Assembly: GCA_963714325.1 (NCBI GenBank)
Contig: CAVQOB010000003.1
Span: 558,001 to 622,000, forward strand
Direction of reading: 5' to 3'
DNA: 64,000 nucleotides
Source of the DNA: CAVQOB01 sp963714325
Lineage (GTDB): Bacteria; Pseudomonadota; Alphaproteobacteria; Rhizobiales; Hyphomicrobiaceae
Under the pieces are notes generated by a model, which ran no database searches, was not told where the DNA came from, and saw only the letters and a program-made list of their open reading frames with translations. The stretch's first letter is position 1. Each line of letters begins with the position of its first letter. Positions 25,161 to 34,852 of this stretch are shown in pieces. Both the position numbers and the translations under genes were made by a program.

Positions 25161-26726
25161 TCAGTCCTCGAGGCCAGCCTTGCGAAGTCCATCGACGAAC
25201 AAATCCATGAGCTCAGGCGTTTGGTAGGGAACGTATCGCCTGACCCAATCGATCGTCAGCGTGGGCCGATGATTGCGCCTGACAATGGCCATCATGGCCC
25301 GAGCCTCGTCGAAGCGGCCGAATTGCGCTAGGCTGGCGCACCTGAGGCGCTGGCCTCCCTGAAAGCCGGGTCGCAGGCGCATTTGTTCTGCGGTGCAACG
25401 CGCCGCTTCTTCGAATCGTCGAGCGGTATAGTGGGCAATGGCGATCCCGCCCAGAAAACGTGTCATTTCCGGATCGAGCGGGCTCAACCTGATTGCGATC
25501 TCGCCGTGTTTGATGGCCTCGCACGACCGTCCGGAAAATGCGAAGCCGTGACTGAGACCACAATGCGCGACAGCAGAGCTGGGATTGAGATCCACTGCTC
25601 GTCGGAACGCCGCGATCAACTCTTCCGTGCGCCTTTGCATCATCGCTGCGTAGCCTAGAGCGGAATGGCCCCAGGGATTGCGGTCATCGAGGACGATGGC
25701 GCGCTCGGCCTGCTGGCGACCACTCTCCACGTTTTGATCCGGGTCCAGCCAACCCATGTGGGCTGCAAACACAATGCAGAAGCCAAGCAGCGCATGAGCC
25801 GCGGCATAATCTGGGCTCAGTTCGATCGCCTGCTGCAAGTTCTCGATCGCGGCGTCGTAGTCGGATTTCGTCAACCGGCAGAACTGGCTTTGTGCGCGTG
25901 CGACGAGTTCCCAGGCGTCGAGATCGGCGGGCGGAAGGAGCGAGGCGCGCGTCCCTTCTGCTGCGAGCAGTTGCGGCTCGACGGCCGCGGCCACACTGCT
26001 CGTGATCTCATCCTGGATGGCAAAAACCTCGCCTGCTTCCCTGTCGTAACGTTCGGCCCAGTGATGGACACCGGTGGTGCCATCGACGAGCTGCGCGGTA
26101 ATGCGAATGCGTCTCGCGGAACGTCTAACACTTCCTTCGAGCACATACCTGACGCCGAGATCGCGAGCGACATGCTTCACATCGATGTCGCGGTGCTTGT
26201 AGACGAAGGCGGAGTTTCTCGCGATCACGAACAGCCAACGGATCCGCGCCAGTCCGGTGATCAAGTCTTCCGTCATCCCGTCAGCGAAATGCCCTTCATT
26301 TTGCTCTGGGCTCATGTCCGTGAACGGCAACACGACGATGGACGGTTGTTCGGGAAGGATGAGTGACTTTCTTGGAACCGGACCGTCCGTTGGTCTGGCA
26401 GGAATTGGTCGCCGTTCCTCCTCTGCCACGGCGCCGATGAAGCGGAAGCCTTTCCTTGGCAGGGTGCGAATAAGGGTCTTTTGTTTGCCCGTGTCACCGA
26501 CGGCAATGCGGGCGGCGTTGACGCTGTTGGCCAGGGCTGAGTCCGACACGATCCGTCCGTGCCAGATCACGTCCAGCAAATCGTCTTTGCTGATCACGCG
26601 ATCTCGATGCGTGATGAGGTGAGCGAGGAGGTCAAAGACCTGCGGCTCGACGGCAACCAAGCTACCGGCGCGGCGCAACTCGCGCAGATCCGTATCCAGC
26701 ACAAACTCATTGAAGAGCCAGCGCAT
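25161..26726 (-). CDS. CadC-like regulator: winged helix, TolB-type domain and TPR repeats
   Basis: The 521-aa product starts MRWLFNEFVLDTDLRELRRA, an OmpR/CadC-type winged helix (1-100) with VEPQVFDLLAHLITHRDRVIS and the RTLPRKGFRFIG wing. Residues about 125-265 form a TolB/FlgO-like domain found in many such proteins: PSIVVLPFTDMS, FADGMTEDLITGLARI and RYVLEGSVRR. From about 290 on there are several TPR helices (AIENLQQAIELSPDYAAAHA and others). There is no membrane helix, so it is cytoplasmic. GGAAGGGAG precedes the start. It is the only intact gene in the decayed stretch; target genes are unknown. Confidence 0.85.
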   Translation of the reverse strand: MRWLFNEFVLDTDLRELRRAGSLVAVEPQVFDLLAHLITHRDRVISKDDLLDVIWHGRIVSDSALANSVNAARIAVGDTGKQKTLIRTLPRKGFRFIGAVAEEERRPIPARPTDGPVPRKSLILPEQPSIVVLPFTDMSPEQNEGHFADGMTEDLITGLARIRWLFVIARNSAFVYKHRDIDVKHVARDLGVRYVLEGSVRRSARRIRITAQLVDGTTGVHHWAERYDREAGEVFAIQDEITSSVAAAVEPQLLAAEGTRASLLPPADLDAWELVARAQSQFCRLTKSDYDAAIENLQQAIELSPDYAAAHALLGFCIVFAAHMGWLDPDQNVESGRQQAERAIVLDDRNPWGHSALGYAAMMQRRTEELIAAFRRAVDLNPSSAVAHCGLSHGFAFSGRSCEAIKHGEIAIRLSPLDPEMTRFLGGIAIAHYTARRFEEAARCTAEQMRLRPGFQGGQRLRCASLAQFGRFDEARAMMAIVRRNHRPTLTIDWVRRYVPYQTPELMDLFVDGLRKAGLED

Positions 26727-26905
26727 GGCGCTCCCTTCCAAGAACCAGTCTGAGTCGCACTGTGCCACAACGCACAATCGGACGAAATCCTGAGAGTTTG
26801 GTGACGATTTCCCCAAGCACCCGTCACCGCATGCGCGACAATATTGGCAAACGTGCGCATGGGCGATGCCCTCCGTGCACAAATAGTCTCCCATAGGAGG
26901 TGATC

Positions 26906-28157
26906 ATGCTCAAAGTGCTCCTTCAGGCCGTCGCCGGCTTCGGCCTCGGTGCTTGCGTCCATATCGCCATGGCAGGGCGAAGCTCGGGCCGATATTGTGT
27001 CCGACTGGGGTGCCAGGGCCATTGCTCTCGGCGCCGAAAAGCAGCTGGTCAATGCGCCGGCTACGCGCGGATTGGCGATGATGCATGTCGCCATGTTCGA
27101 GGCGGTCAATGCCATGGAGCGTCGCTACCGGCCCTACAAACTGGATCTGTCAGCCGACAAGACGACGTCGAGGGAAGCCGCCGCGGCCGCGGCCGCCCAC
27201 GCCATGCTCATGGAGCTCTTCCCTGACCAGAAATCGGCGCTCGATCAGGCGCTGCAGGCCGCGCTGGCCAGCGTTGCGGACGGTGATGCAAAAACCAAAG
27301 GTATCGAGCTTGGGCGGAACGCATCCGCCGGCATTGTCGCGCTGCGCATCAATGACGGCATCAGTGTCAAGGAGACCTACCGGCCCCAGACCAAGCCTGG
27401 CGTTTACGTGCCGACGATGGTGCCGATCGAGAGTACCAGCGGTGGCCTGAAACCTTGGGTCATGGACAATGGCTCCCAGTACCGTCCGGACTCGCCGCCC
27501 GCGCTCGACTCCGAGGTATGGACAAGAGACCTGAACGAAATCAGGGAACTTGGTAGCTTGCAAAGCAAGAAGCGCTCCGACCGAACAAACCGCAATCGGC
27601 CGCTTCTGGTTTTTGACGGGGCCGCGTTCCTATAGCCCGCTCGTTTGGCAGATTGCGGACCGGCAAGAAGTTGGACCTCGTCGAACTCGGCCCGGCTTTC
27701 GGCCCTGGTCGCCATGGCGAGCGCCGATGCCTTCATTGCTGTCTTCGATGCCAAATTCGCGTTTAACTTCTGGCGCCCGATAACGGCCATCCGCAATGCC
27801 GACCTCACGTCGAACCCAGCAACTCCCCGCGATGCGTCGTGGCTGCCTTTGGGACCGACACCACCACATCCGGAGTATCCTTGCGCGCATTGCATCGTCG
27901 CGGCCGCTGTTGCCGAGGTGCTGATGCGTGCTGGTGGCAACGACGTCGGTGAGTTGACCCTGACAAACGGTGGTGTAACCCGAAAGTGGAAACGCCTGGA
28001 GGATTATGCCAAAGAGGTGTCCGAAGCGCGCATTTACGCCGGATACCATTATCGCTTTTCAACCGAGGTCGCTAGTGCGATGGGCCGGAAGATCGGAGAG
28101 TTGACGGCGAAGACTCAGCTGCTCAATGCCATCGCAGCCTCCGAGACAAAGCGCTAG
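26906..28157 (+). pseudogene. Vanadium-haloperoxidase-like / PAP2 phosphatase gene, several frameshifts
   Basis: A perfect AGGAGG precedes ATG 26906, and the first residues (MLKVLLQAVAGFGLGACVHI) look like a signal peptide. The family sequence then moves to another frame (ADIVSDWGARAIALGAEKQL, MMHVAMFEAVNAME). It moves again near 27560 (TEQTAIGRFWFLTGPRSY), again near 27665 (KKLDLVELGPA) and again near 27700 (ALVAMASADAFIAVFDAKFA, NFWRPITAIRNAD, HPEYPCAHCIV, AGYHYRFSTEVA). The last parts contain the PAP2/VHPO active-site Arg, His and SGH-like region. At least three or four indels are needed, so no protein is made. Members act on halides or phosphoesters outside the cytoplasm. Confidence 0.82.
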
Positions 28158-28213
28158 TGTTCCACGCCTAACAGTTGGTTCGCATATTGCTGCACATCAG
28201 TCAGAGTGCGGTG

Positions 28214-28555
28214 ATGAGGCGCACCGACATCTGCAGGCACGTCAGCCCGGCGAACCGGGCGCACCTTGAGGCGATCATCGCGGATCGCAACAGTTCGAGC
28301 AAGGCCGTGTGGCGCGCCGAGATCGTGATCGCAACCGCCGATGGGCTCGGCACGAACGCCATCATGACGCGCACGGGCAAGTCGAAGCCCTGCGTTTGGC
28401 GTTGGCTAAAGCGCTACATCGAAGACGGCGTCGAGGGTCTGCTGCGCGACAAGACGCGGCCCAGCCGCAAAAATCCATTGTCGCAAAAGGTGAAGAGTGC
28501 CAGCATGCTCGCGATAAAAAAAGCCGAACTCGCTCAAAGAAAATTGACCTGCTGA
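28214..28555 (+). mobile_element. IS630-family transposase fragment (N-terminal half)
   Basis: The 113-aa frame has the IS630 N-terminal helix-turn-helix region: RAHLEAIIADRNSSSKAVWR, AEIVIATADGLGTNAIMTRTG, KSKPCVWRWLKRYIEDGVEG and LLRDKTRPSR. The DDE catalytic domain that should follow (a further about 230 residues) is missing; the sequence diverges after about residue 95 and stops. No terminal inverted repeats were identified. It is a remnant at the right edge of the pseudogene-rich stretch. Confidence 0.82.
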
Positions 28556-28977
28556 GCGCGTAGATTGACGAAAGTTTATGGCTCCGGTTTTGACGGGTGG
28601 CGATGGCTTAGTAGCTGGCTACTGAAACACCTTGAATGATCGTTCGAGGTCGGCCGTCCATGCCATGGCAATCCGATCACAATCGAGCCGCGACGTCGCG
28701 TCCCCCCAACCAGGCGGGAATCCCATTGCGCGCAAGTTCATCACGATACTGCAATCCCGCCGCGCTGATCAGATGAACCAACTCATTCAATGGGCTCACA
28801 CTCACGCCATTGATGTTGGTGTTGACAGCACTCGTCTCAAACCCGCTTTGACAGGCGGACGACCGCGCCGGCATACTCAGGAACTGGACGCCACTCCGAT
28901 TTCTGCTTCATCAATATAAAACTGCGAACACTGAGTGCCGTCCCCATTCGGGCGCGCTTGTATCATTGCCCGCCCGG
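28556..28977. other. Stretch between the IS630 fragment and the DUF6455 gene
   Basis: About 420 bp with no supported gene. Minus-strand frames give protein-like pieces (for example NTNINGVSVSPLNELVHLIS around 28690-28830) broken by stops, so this could be another decayed gene, but I cannot name the family. No hairpin terminator was noticed. Confidence 0.35.
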
Positions 28978-29382
28978 CTATGTCAGGGTGCGCAACGTGC
29001 CCGAGTTGGCGCAATAGCTTTCCCATCCCACAGTCTCTGAACCATCTGCCATGTCCGCTGAACAGCGCGCCTTTTCGCCGCACAATCCGCAGGTACGCTC
29101 GAGGTCGCGCAGGATGAGTGGCGACAGTGCGCGAATGTCCTCGGGGTCCAGGTTCAATAGCTTGAGGCGGCGCTGCAACAGCTGATCGGCGCCGTCCGGC
29201 TGTGTCGCGATCCGAAGCAAGTCGCTGCTGTTCATGCCGACATCCTGCGCCAAACGATCAAGTTCATCGCTGCTCAAGCGATCCAATTCATGCAATCGCG
29301 CCCATCGCGCACGCGCACCCTGCCACCAGTCGAGTGCCAATGTCATATATGTGGTCGACAATGACCCATCCTGTCCCTGCAT
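28978..29382 (-). CDS. DUF6455-type small protein
   Basis: The 134-aa product has the pattern of this family: a helical LHELDRLSSDELDRLAQDVG segment, QLLQRRLKLLNLD, then LRDLERTCGLCGEKARCSAD with three Cys, and a closing W-x-x-YCANSGTLRTL. Four Cys in two groups suggest metal or redox binding. ATG 29382 follows GGGAGG with a 6-nt spacer, which decides it over starts at 29409 and 29346. Function unknown; such genes often occur with respiratory or low-oxygen loci, as here. Confidence 0.78.
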   Translation of the reverse strand: MQGQDGSLSTTYMTLALDWWQGARARWARLHELDRLSSDELDRLAQDVGMNSSDLLRIATQPDGADQLLQRRLKLLNLDPEDIRALSPLILRDLERTCGLCGEKARCSADMADGSETVGWESYCANSGTLRTLT

Positions 29383-29548
29383 GTCTGCCTCCCAGGCGCT
29401 CGAAGCCAAAATTGCAGGTCAAGGAAGCACATTCGAACGATCGCGCCTTTGCGGCGGATCAATTTTTATCTGCTCGTCCAGACAGAAAATGTTACTGAAA
29501 TCTGCGTGGAAAGCTGTGCAGTTATCGGATTGGGAGAGTTCAGGAGTC

Positions 29549-29971
29549 ATGAGAGACCTGTTTCGTCACATGGCAGAACGCACGGCCCACGCGGTCGGGA
29601 CGCCATGGGCATTTCTGTTGGCGCTGGTGACCATCATCGTATGGGGCATTACCGGGCCCTACTACCGGTACTCAGACACTTGGCAGCTGATCATCAACAC
29701 CGGGACAACGATCGTTACGTTCTTGATGGTTTTTCTCATCCAGAATACTCAAAACAGGGAGACGCGCATCGTCGCTCTCAAACTCGACGAACTCCTGCGC
29801 GGCGTCGAAGGTGCGCGGACGGGTCTCGTAAAACTCGACCATATGTCAGATGCGGAGTTGGAAGTTGTCCAACAAGACTTTGAGCGTTTGCGCGATAAGT
29901 ATGCGCCGCTGATTGATGACGACCTGGCGCACGTCGAGCGCGAGTTGGAAGCACGCAAAAAAAGAAGTTAA
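29549..29971 (+). CDS. Low-affinity iron permease family membrane protein
   Basis: The 140-aa product has two membrane helices (TPWAFLLALVTIIVWGITGP and LIINTGTTIVTFLMVFLIQN) followed by the family signature NTQNRETRIVALKLDELLR and a charged C-terminal helix (DAELEVVQQDFERLRDKYA). This is the Iron_permease family (PF04120), named after a yeast low-affinity Fe/Cu transporter; transport has hardly been shown for the bacterial members. AGGAG lies close to the ATG. It opens the stress island. Confidence 0.88.
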   Translation: MRDLFRHMAERTAHAVGTPWAFLLALVTIIVWGITGPYYRYSDTWQLIINTGTTIVTFLMVFLIQNTQNRETRIVALKLDELLRGVEGARTGLVKLDHMSDAELEVVQQDFERLRDKYAPLIDDDLAHVERELEARKKRS

Positions 29972-30142
29972 CGAGATCGGTATCGATCGATTAATAGATC
30001 GTTCAACGAGGGTCCGAGGCAACCGCCTTTGGAATCGCTTTGTTGGTTCTGCGGCTGTAGGCTTATCGTGGGCATGCCGCGTCGGCTTGGGTCGAGCGTC
30101 ACTGTGTCGAAGTCATCGTATAACCATCCAGCAGGCGTTGGC

Positions 30143-32182
30143 ATGGCAATTTACTTTCGAAGAAGCATCTCGTCCTATTTTTCTCGTATTGCGCGGACGC
30201 TACAGGATCATCGCCGATCCTATAGCGTCGTGAGCAGTTCGGAAGCTCGGTTGGCGGGAATTCTGTCGATTGCTGCCGATGCTATCATCTCCATCGATGA
30301 CCGCCAGCGAATCACTATGTTCAATCATGGAGCCGAAACGATCTTCGGCCACATGAGCCATGACATTCTTGGCCAACCACTCGACATTCTATTGCCTGAG
30401 CGATTCCGGAAGAGTCACGCCACCCATATCGGGCAATTCTCGGAGGCGAAGTCTACAGCGCGCCGCATGGGCGAACGGAACGAGATCTACGGACTTCGTA
30501 AGGACGGACAGGAATTCGCGGCAGAAGCCTCGATCTCCAAGTTTGATCAAGGCGGTTTAAGGACATTCACGGTCGTCTTGCGCGACATCTCTGACCGTGT
30601 TGCGCGGGAAAAGGCGTTGAAGGCAAGCGAGGAACGGCTTGAACAACGGGTTGCCGAGCGCACCGGCGAGCTGCAGGCGTTGTTTGATGCCGTTCCCGAC
30701 GGTATCGTGACAGCAGGTGTCGACGGGCGCCTGCGCGGCGCCAACGCAACAGCCGTCAAATTGTTCGGTCACGCAGCGCAGGACTTCGTTGGCATGCCTG
30801 AAAGTCAACTTTACGCAACATCAGCTGGCTTTGAGCAAATCGCCGTCGCCCGAGCAGAGTGGAAGCACGAGGGCATCCAGCGCCCGATCGCCGTCACATG
30901 CCGGCGTAAGGACGGAACACTCTTTCCCGCCATGGCATCCGGCAGTGCCGTTCGGGACAATGCAGGTGCCATTATTAGCCATGTTGGCCTGATTCGCGAC
31001 ATCACCGATGATTTGAAGCGCCAGAACGCACTGGCCCAAGCTCAACGCATGGAAGCTTATGGCCAACTCACCGGCGGCGTCGCCCATGACTTCAATAATC
31101 TGCTCACTGTCATCACCGGCAATCAGGAGCTGCTTGAAATGCGGCTGCGAGATCCCAAGGATCTGACCCTTTTGCGCCGCGCACAGGAGGCCGCAGACAT
31201 GGGTGCCCGCCTCACCGGACGTCTCTTAACCTTCGCCCGCCGCCGGCAACTCCAAACGACATTACTCAATCTCAATGACCTGATTGTCGGCATGGTGGAG
31301 TTGTTGCGCCGCTCCATCGGTGAGCAGATCAAGCTTTCAACCAATCTTGCCCCCGATTTGGGATGGGTGCGTGTCGACGCCAGTGAAATCGAGAATGCCG
31401 TGCTCAATCTCGCCATCAACGCGCGCGATGCGATGCCAAAAGGTGGACAATTGGTTATCGAAACCGCCAATTGTACACTCGACGATGACGCGATTGGCAG
31501 CGAGAAAAGATTGCCCGCGGGCGACTATGTTCGGATCGCAGTGTCGGACAGTGGCAGCGGTATGACATCAGACGTTCTGCAGCGTGCTTTGGAACCGTTT
31601 TTCACAACAAAATCACATGGAAAGGGCACTGGACTGGGTCTCAGTACGATTTACGGTTTTGTTCAGCAATCCGGTGGTGAGATGACGATCTACAGCGAAC
31701 CTGGGCGCGGGACAACGGTCAACATCTACCTGCCGCGCGTTGTGCAGGATGGCGAGGCGGCCCGTTCTGAGCCTGTATCCGTTGTCATCCAGACCGCTTC
31801 CGGCGAAACCGTTCTGGTTGTGGAAGACAATCCGGCCGTGCGCGATATCGCGACAAAGCGAATTGAAGCGCTCGGTTATATCGTGCGCGCGGTTGAGACA
31901 GGTTCTGCGGCACTTGACGTCCTACAAATACCTGGGACCGCCATCGATCTCGTTTTCAGCGACGTCGTCATGCCGGGAGGCCTATCCGGTTATGACATCG
32001 CGCACTGGGTCATGGAGCATCGCCCGAATACGAAAATGCTGTTAACCTCTGGATACCCCGACGAAGTCGCTCGAACGTACAGTGGCAACATCCTTGCCGT
32101 AAAACTATTGCGCAAACCCTACAACCGAGCAGAACTTGCCCAAGCACTCCGCAGCGCATTGGAAACGTCGTCGTCTCGTTAG
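30143..32182 (+). CDS. Hybrid sensor histidine kinase with two PAS domains and receiver
   Basis: The 679-aa product has PAS1 (about 35-150) with IISIDDRQRITMFNHGAETI and LLPERFRKSHATHI. A coiled-coil linker (152-178) leads to PAS2 (about 178-290). The HisKA box AQRMEAYGQLTGGVAHDFNN has the phosphoacceptor His315. The HATPase shows LNLAINARDAMP, SDSGSGM, FFTTKSHGKGTGLGLS and GRGTTVNIYLPR. A C-terminal receiver has VLVVEDNPAVR, FSDVVMPGG and LRKPYNR. There are no membrane helices, so it senses an internal signal. His92 aligns by position with the FixL heme ligand (see findings). It overlaps the convergent regulator gene by 4 bp. Confidence 0.92.
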   Translation: MAIYFRRSISSYFSRIARTLQDHRRSYSVVSSSEARLAGILSIAADAIISIDDRQRITMFNHGAETIFGHMSHDILGQPLDILLPERFRKSHATHIGQFSEAKSTARRMGERNEIYGLRKDGQEFAAEASISKFDQGGLRTFTVVLRDISDRVAREKALKASEERLEQRVAERTGELQALFDAVPDGIVTAGVDGRLRGANATAVKLFGHAAQDFVGMPESQLYATSAGFEQIAVARAEWKHEGIQRPIAVTCRRKDGTLFPAMASGSAVRDNAGAIISHVGLIRDITDDLKRQNALAQAQRMEAYGQLTGGVAHDFNNLLTVITGNQELLEMRLRDPKDLTLLRRAQEAADMGARLTGRLLTFARRRQLQTTLLNLNDLIVGMVELLRRSIGEQIKLSTNLAPDLGWVRVDASEIENAVLNLAINARDAMPKGGQLVIETANCTLDDDAIGSEKRLPAGDYVRIAVSDSGSGMTSDVLQRALEPFFTTKSHGKGTGLGLSTIYGFVQQSGGEMTIYSEPGRGTTVNIYLPRVVQDGEAARSEPVSVVIQTASGETVLVVEDNPAVRDIATKRIEALGYIVRAVETGSAALDVLQIPGTAIDLVFSDVVMPGGLSGYDIAHWVMEHRPNTKMLLTSGYPDEVARTYSGNILAVKLLRKPYNRAELAQALRSALETSSSR

Positions 32183-32925
32183 GTTTTGCGCACGTCTGCG
32201 GCAAAAACGTAGCCCACGCCGCGCACCGTCTTGATCAGTCGCGGCGACTCCGGATCGGCCTCGATTTTTTTCCTTAGCCGCACGATGAGCGAGTCGATGG
32301 AACGATCAAACGGCGACCATTCGTGCCCCTTCAACAGATCCATAATGTTGTCACGCGATAGAACGCGGCCCGGCCTCTGCACAAACATATGCAGCATGTT
32401 GAACTCGGCTGTGGTCAAGTCGCGCAGCTCACCGGTCGCCGACTGTAGTTCACGACGGCTGAAATCGAGCGACCAGCCATCGATCAAGTATCGATCACCC
32501 GCCGTTGTCGCTGAGACTTCGGCTTGTGGCTCATGCCCAGTGTTTTCATAGCGTCGCAGCACCGCTCGTACGCGCGCCAGGACTTCTCGCACATGGAACG
32601 GCTTCGTAATATAGTCATCGGCGCCGAGTTCCAGTCCGACAATCCGATCAATCGTATCGCCTTTCCCGGTGATCATGATGATCGGCACATTGTTCGTCGT
32701 GCGCACGTGTCGCGCCAGGTCAAAGCCATTTTCCCCGCCGAGATTGAGGTCGAGCGTAATCAGATCAGCCGGTGCCTCGGCGAGCATTGCCGCGAGTTCA
32801 GCGCCATCTTTTGCTTCCGAAATCTTGTACCCCTCAAGTTCAAAACAGTCGCGCAAGAGCGTACGCACTGCAGCGTCGTCATCCACAATCAGAATGTGCG
32901 ACGCGCGACCAACGGGCATTGTCAT
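32179..32925 (-). CDS. OmpR-family two-component response regulator
   Basis: The 248-aa product has a receiver (10-125) with VDDDAAV, phosphoacceptor Asp59 in LITLDLNLGGENGFDL, Thr in IIMITGKGD and Lys in ITKPFHVREVLARV. A winged-helix domain follows, with LTTAEFNMLHMFVQRPGRVL and SIDSLIVRLRKKIEADPESP...TVRGVGYVF. It is convergent with the hybrid kinase gene with a 4-bp overlap of stops, so the two form a plausible pair without being co-transcribed. Target genes are not known. Confidence 0.92.
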   Translation of the reverse strand: MTMPVGRASHILIVDDDAAVRTLLRDCFELEGYKISEAKDGAELAAMLAEAPADLITLDLNLGGENGFDLARHVRTTNNVPIIMITGKGDTIDRIVGLELGADDYITKPFHVREVLARVRAVLRRYENTGHEPQAEVSATTAGDRYLIDGWSLDFSRRELQSATGELRDLTTAEFNMLHMFVQRPGRVLSRDNIMDLLKGHEWSPFDRSIDSLIVRLRKKIEADPESPRLIKTVRGVGYVFAADVRKT

Positions 32926-33054
32926 CAGCCTCCTAGTGACCTTACACTTGGCTCAACGAGCTTCGCACGACATATAGCACAGTGTCGCTGATCGACGCCC
33001 CCCGTTTGCAGGCATGCTATTGCGCCGGCCTGATATGTGCGGCCAGCGCGACAC

Positions 33055-33894
33055 CTAGGTATCGACGCCTCGGACGATGGTATCCGGTGTATGAGCCTTA
33101 AGCCCACGGCGAAGCATTGCTTTCCACGCCTCCTCGGCATCATCAACGATGTCAAATAATCCCGTATCTGATCGCTCGATCAGCCCGAGTTCCACCAGGG
33201 CGTCGAAGTCGACAACTTTGCGCCAGAAATCGCGGCCAAAAAGAATCACCGGCATGGGAGGAGCCTTGCGCGTCTGTTGCAAAGTCAATATTTCGAACAG
33301 TTCGTCCATCGTGCCAAATCCGCCGGGAAATACGGCAAGAGCATTGGCCCGCATTGCGAGGTGCATCTTGCGCATCGCAAAGTAGTGAAAGCGGAACGTC
33401 AAATCGGGAGTGGAATAGCTGTTCGGTTCCTGCTCGGCTGGCAAAGTTATGTTAAAGCCGATGCTCGGTGCTCCGGCATCGGCCGCTCCGCGGTTGGCCG
33501 CCTCCATGATGCCGGGTCCGCCGCCGGTCGCAATGACATTGTCGCGGAGTTGGCTCTCGACGGTTTTGGCGCCACCGCGCTCCGACACGAGGCGCGAAAA
33601 TCGGCGAGCCTCGACATACCACGGCGCAAGAGCGGCGCGCTTCCGGGCAACTCCTAGCGCATCAGGCCCATTGGCATCTTTGAGCAGACGCTCGGCCTGT
33701 TCTGGAGACGGGATGCGCGCACTGCCGAAGACGACGACGGTTGACCGGACGCCCCAGTCGCGCAGTAACAACTCCGGTTTGCCGTATTCCAAGGCAAACC
33801 GTATGGGCCGCATCTCGTCTCGGAGCAGGAACGTTGCATCTTCCACGGCCAGGAGATAGCTGCGCGACTGCCGCTGCGAACCATTGTCGGACAT
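33055..33894 (-). CDS. LOG-family (TIGR00730) Rossmann-fold protein
   Basis: LOG proteins cleave nucleoside monophosphates (cytokinin-activating phosphoribohydrolases in plants); this is a longer bacterial type. The 279-aa product has VVVFGSARIPSPEQAERL, the GGGPGIMEAANRGA motif and the signature FPGGFGTMDELFEILTLQQT, with catalytic Arg/Glu in place. ATG 33894 follows GAGGATC; ATG 33906 upstream is the alternative. It is divergent from the CBS-BON gene, with an FNR-type box between them. Confidence 0.88.
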   Translation of the reverse strand: MSDNGSQRQSRSYLLAVEDATFLLRDEMRPIRFALEYGKPELLLRDWGVRSTVVVFGSARIPSPEQAERLLKDANGPDALGVARKRAALAPWYVEARRFSRLVSERGGAKTVESQLRDNVIATGGGPGIMEAANRGAADAGAPSIGFNITLPAEQEPNSYSTPDLTFRFHYFAMRKMHLAMRANALAVFPGGFGTMDELFEILTLQQTRKAPPMPVILFGRDFWRKVVDFDALVELGLIERSDTGLFDIVDDAEEAWKAMLRRGLKAHTPDTIVRGVDT

Positions 33895-34071
33895 AGAGAT
33901 CCTCATGCACGTTGCAGCGTTGAGCGGGGCAGTGATGGCCGGCCGCCACTGCATGGCAGCATCGCAGACTGCATCACCGTGCGTGATCTTATCAATCCTA
34001 TCGACGACTCTATTCATCCGCGTGATTTCCAGATGCAATATCGATATCGTCCTTGATGCTTCTCAGTGAAT

Positions 34072-34085
34072 TTGACGGCAATCAA
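34072..34085 (+). promoter_or_regulatory. FNR/FixK-type box upstream of the CBS-BON gene
   Basis: TTGACGGCAATCAA matches TTGAT-N4-ATCAA with one mismatch. Its centre is about 70 nt before ATG 34149, so a start site about 41 nt downstream of the centre would leave a leader of about 30 nt. Confidence 0.6.
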
Positions 34086-34148
34086 GGCTGGCTTTCCACA
34101 GCTGCGCCAAGTTCTCATGATCCTTCCGATCAATTCTGGAGTACCGCA

Positions 34149-34838
34149 ATGAAAGCCAACGAAATTATGACCAAAACAGTGATTTCAATCGGCCCGGAAA
34201 CGCCAGTGCGTGAGGTCGCGGCGCTCATGACGGAGAAGAGGATTAGCGGCTTGCCCGTTGTCGCCAATGGCAAAGTGCTTGGCATTGTCAGCCAAAGCGA
34301 CCTCTTACACCGACAGGAACTTCGCACCGAGGCCAAGCACAAATGGTGGCTGCGCGTCTTCTCGGACCCAGATCGTCTGGCAACCGAGTACACCAAGTCG
34401 CACGGTTTGAAAGCTGCCGATGTAATGACTCGAAGGGTCGTTTCGGTCACTGAGGATACCGCGCTAGCTGATGTAGCCGCAACGCTTGATCGAAACGGTA
34501 TCAAGCGCGTGCCAGTTCTGAGTGGCGGTAGGCTGGTCGGTCTCATTGCTCGCTCCGACCTGGTCAAGGCTCTGACCCAAGCGCCTTCGCCAATAAAAGC
34601 AGCTGCCGTTGACAACGGAACGCTTCAACGAACCCTTTCCGACAAAATGAAAGCGCAGGATTGGCTCAGCGCGACGTACCTGAATACGGTTGTCGAGGAC
34701 GGTCGTGTCGAGCTATGGGGTTACATAGACACGGCGGCTCAGCATCGCGCGTTGCGCGTCCTCGTGGAAGAGACGACGGGCGTGAAAGCGGTGGAGGACC
34801 ATCTCATCGTCGGTCGACTGCCCATTTCGGCAGTATGA
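34149..34838 (+). CDS. CBS-pair protein with C-terminal BON domain
   Basis: The 229-aa product has CBS1 (MKANEIMTKTVISIGPETPV, VREVAALMTEKRISGLPVV), CBS2 (AADVMTRRVVSVTEDTALAD, RNGIKRVPVLSGGRLVGLIA) and a BON domain (about 155-222: LQRTLSDKMKAQDW, VELWGYIDTAAQHRAL). CBS pairs bind adenosine nucleotides and act as energy sensors; BON binds surfaces or lipids. There is no signal peptide. A c-type cytochrome gene follows after 14 bp, probably in one operon under the FNR-type box. Confidence 0.9.
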   Translation: MKANEIMTKTVISIGPETPVREVAALMTEKRISGLPVVANGKVLGIVSQSDLLHRQELRTEAKHKWWLRVFSDPDRLATEYTKSHGLKAADVMTRRVVSVTEDTALADVAATLDRNGIKRVPVLSGGRLVGLIARSDLVKALTQAPSPIKAAAVDNGTLQRTLSDKMKAQDWLSATYLNTVVEDGRVELWGYIDTAAQHRALRVLVEETTGVKAVEDHLIVGRLPISAV

Positions 34839-34852
34839 CGCGGGAGCCCTTT

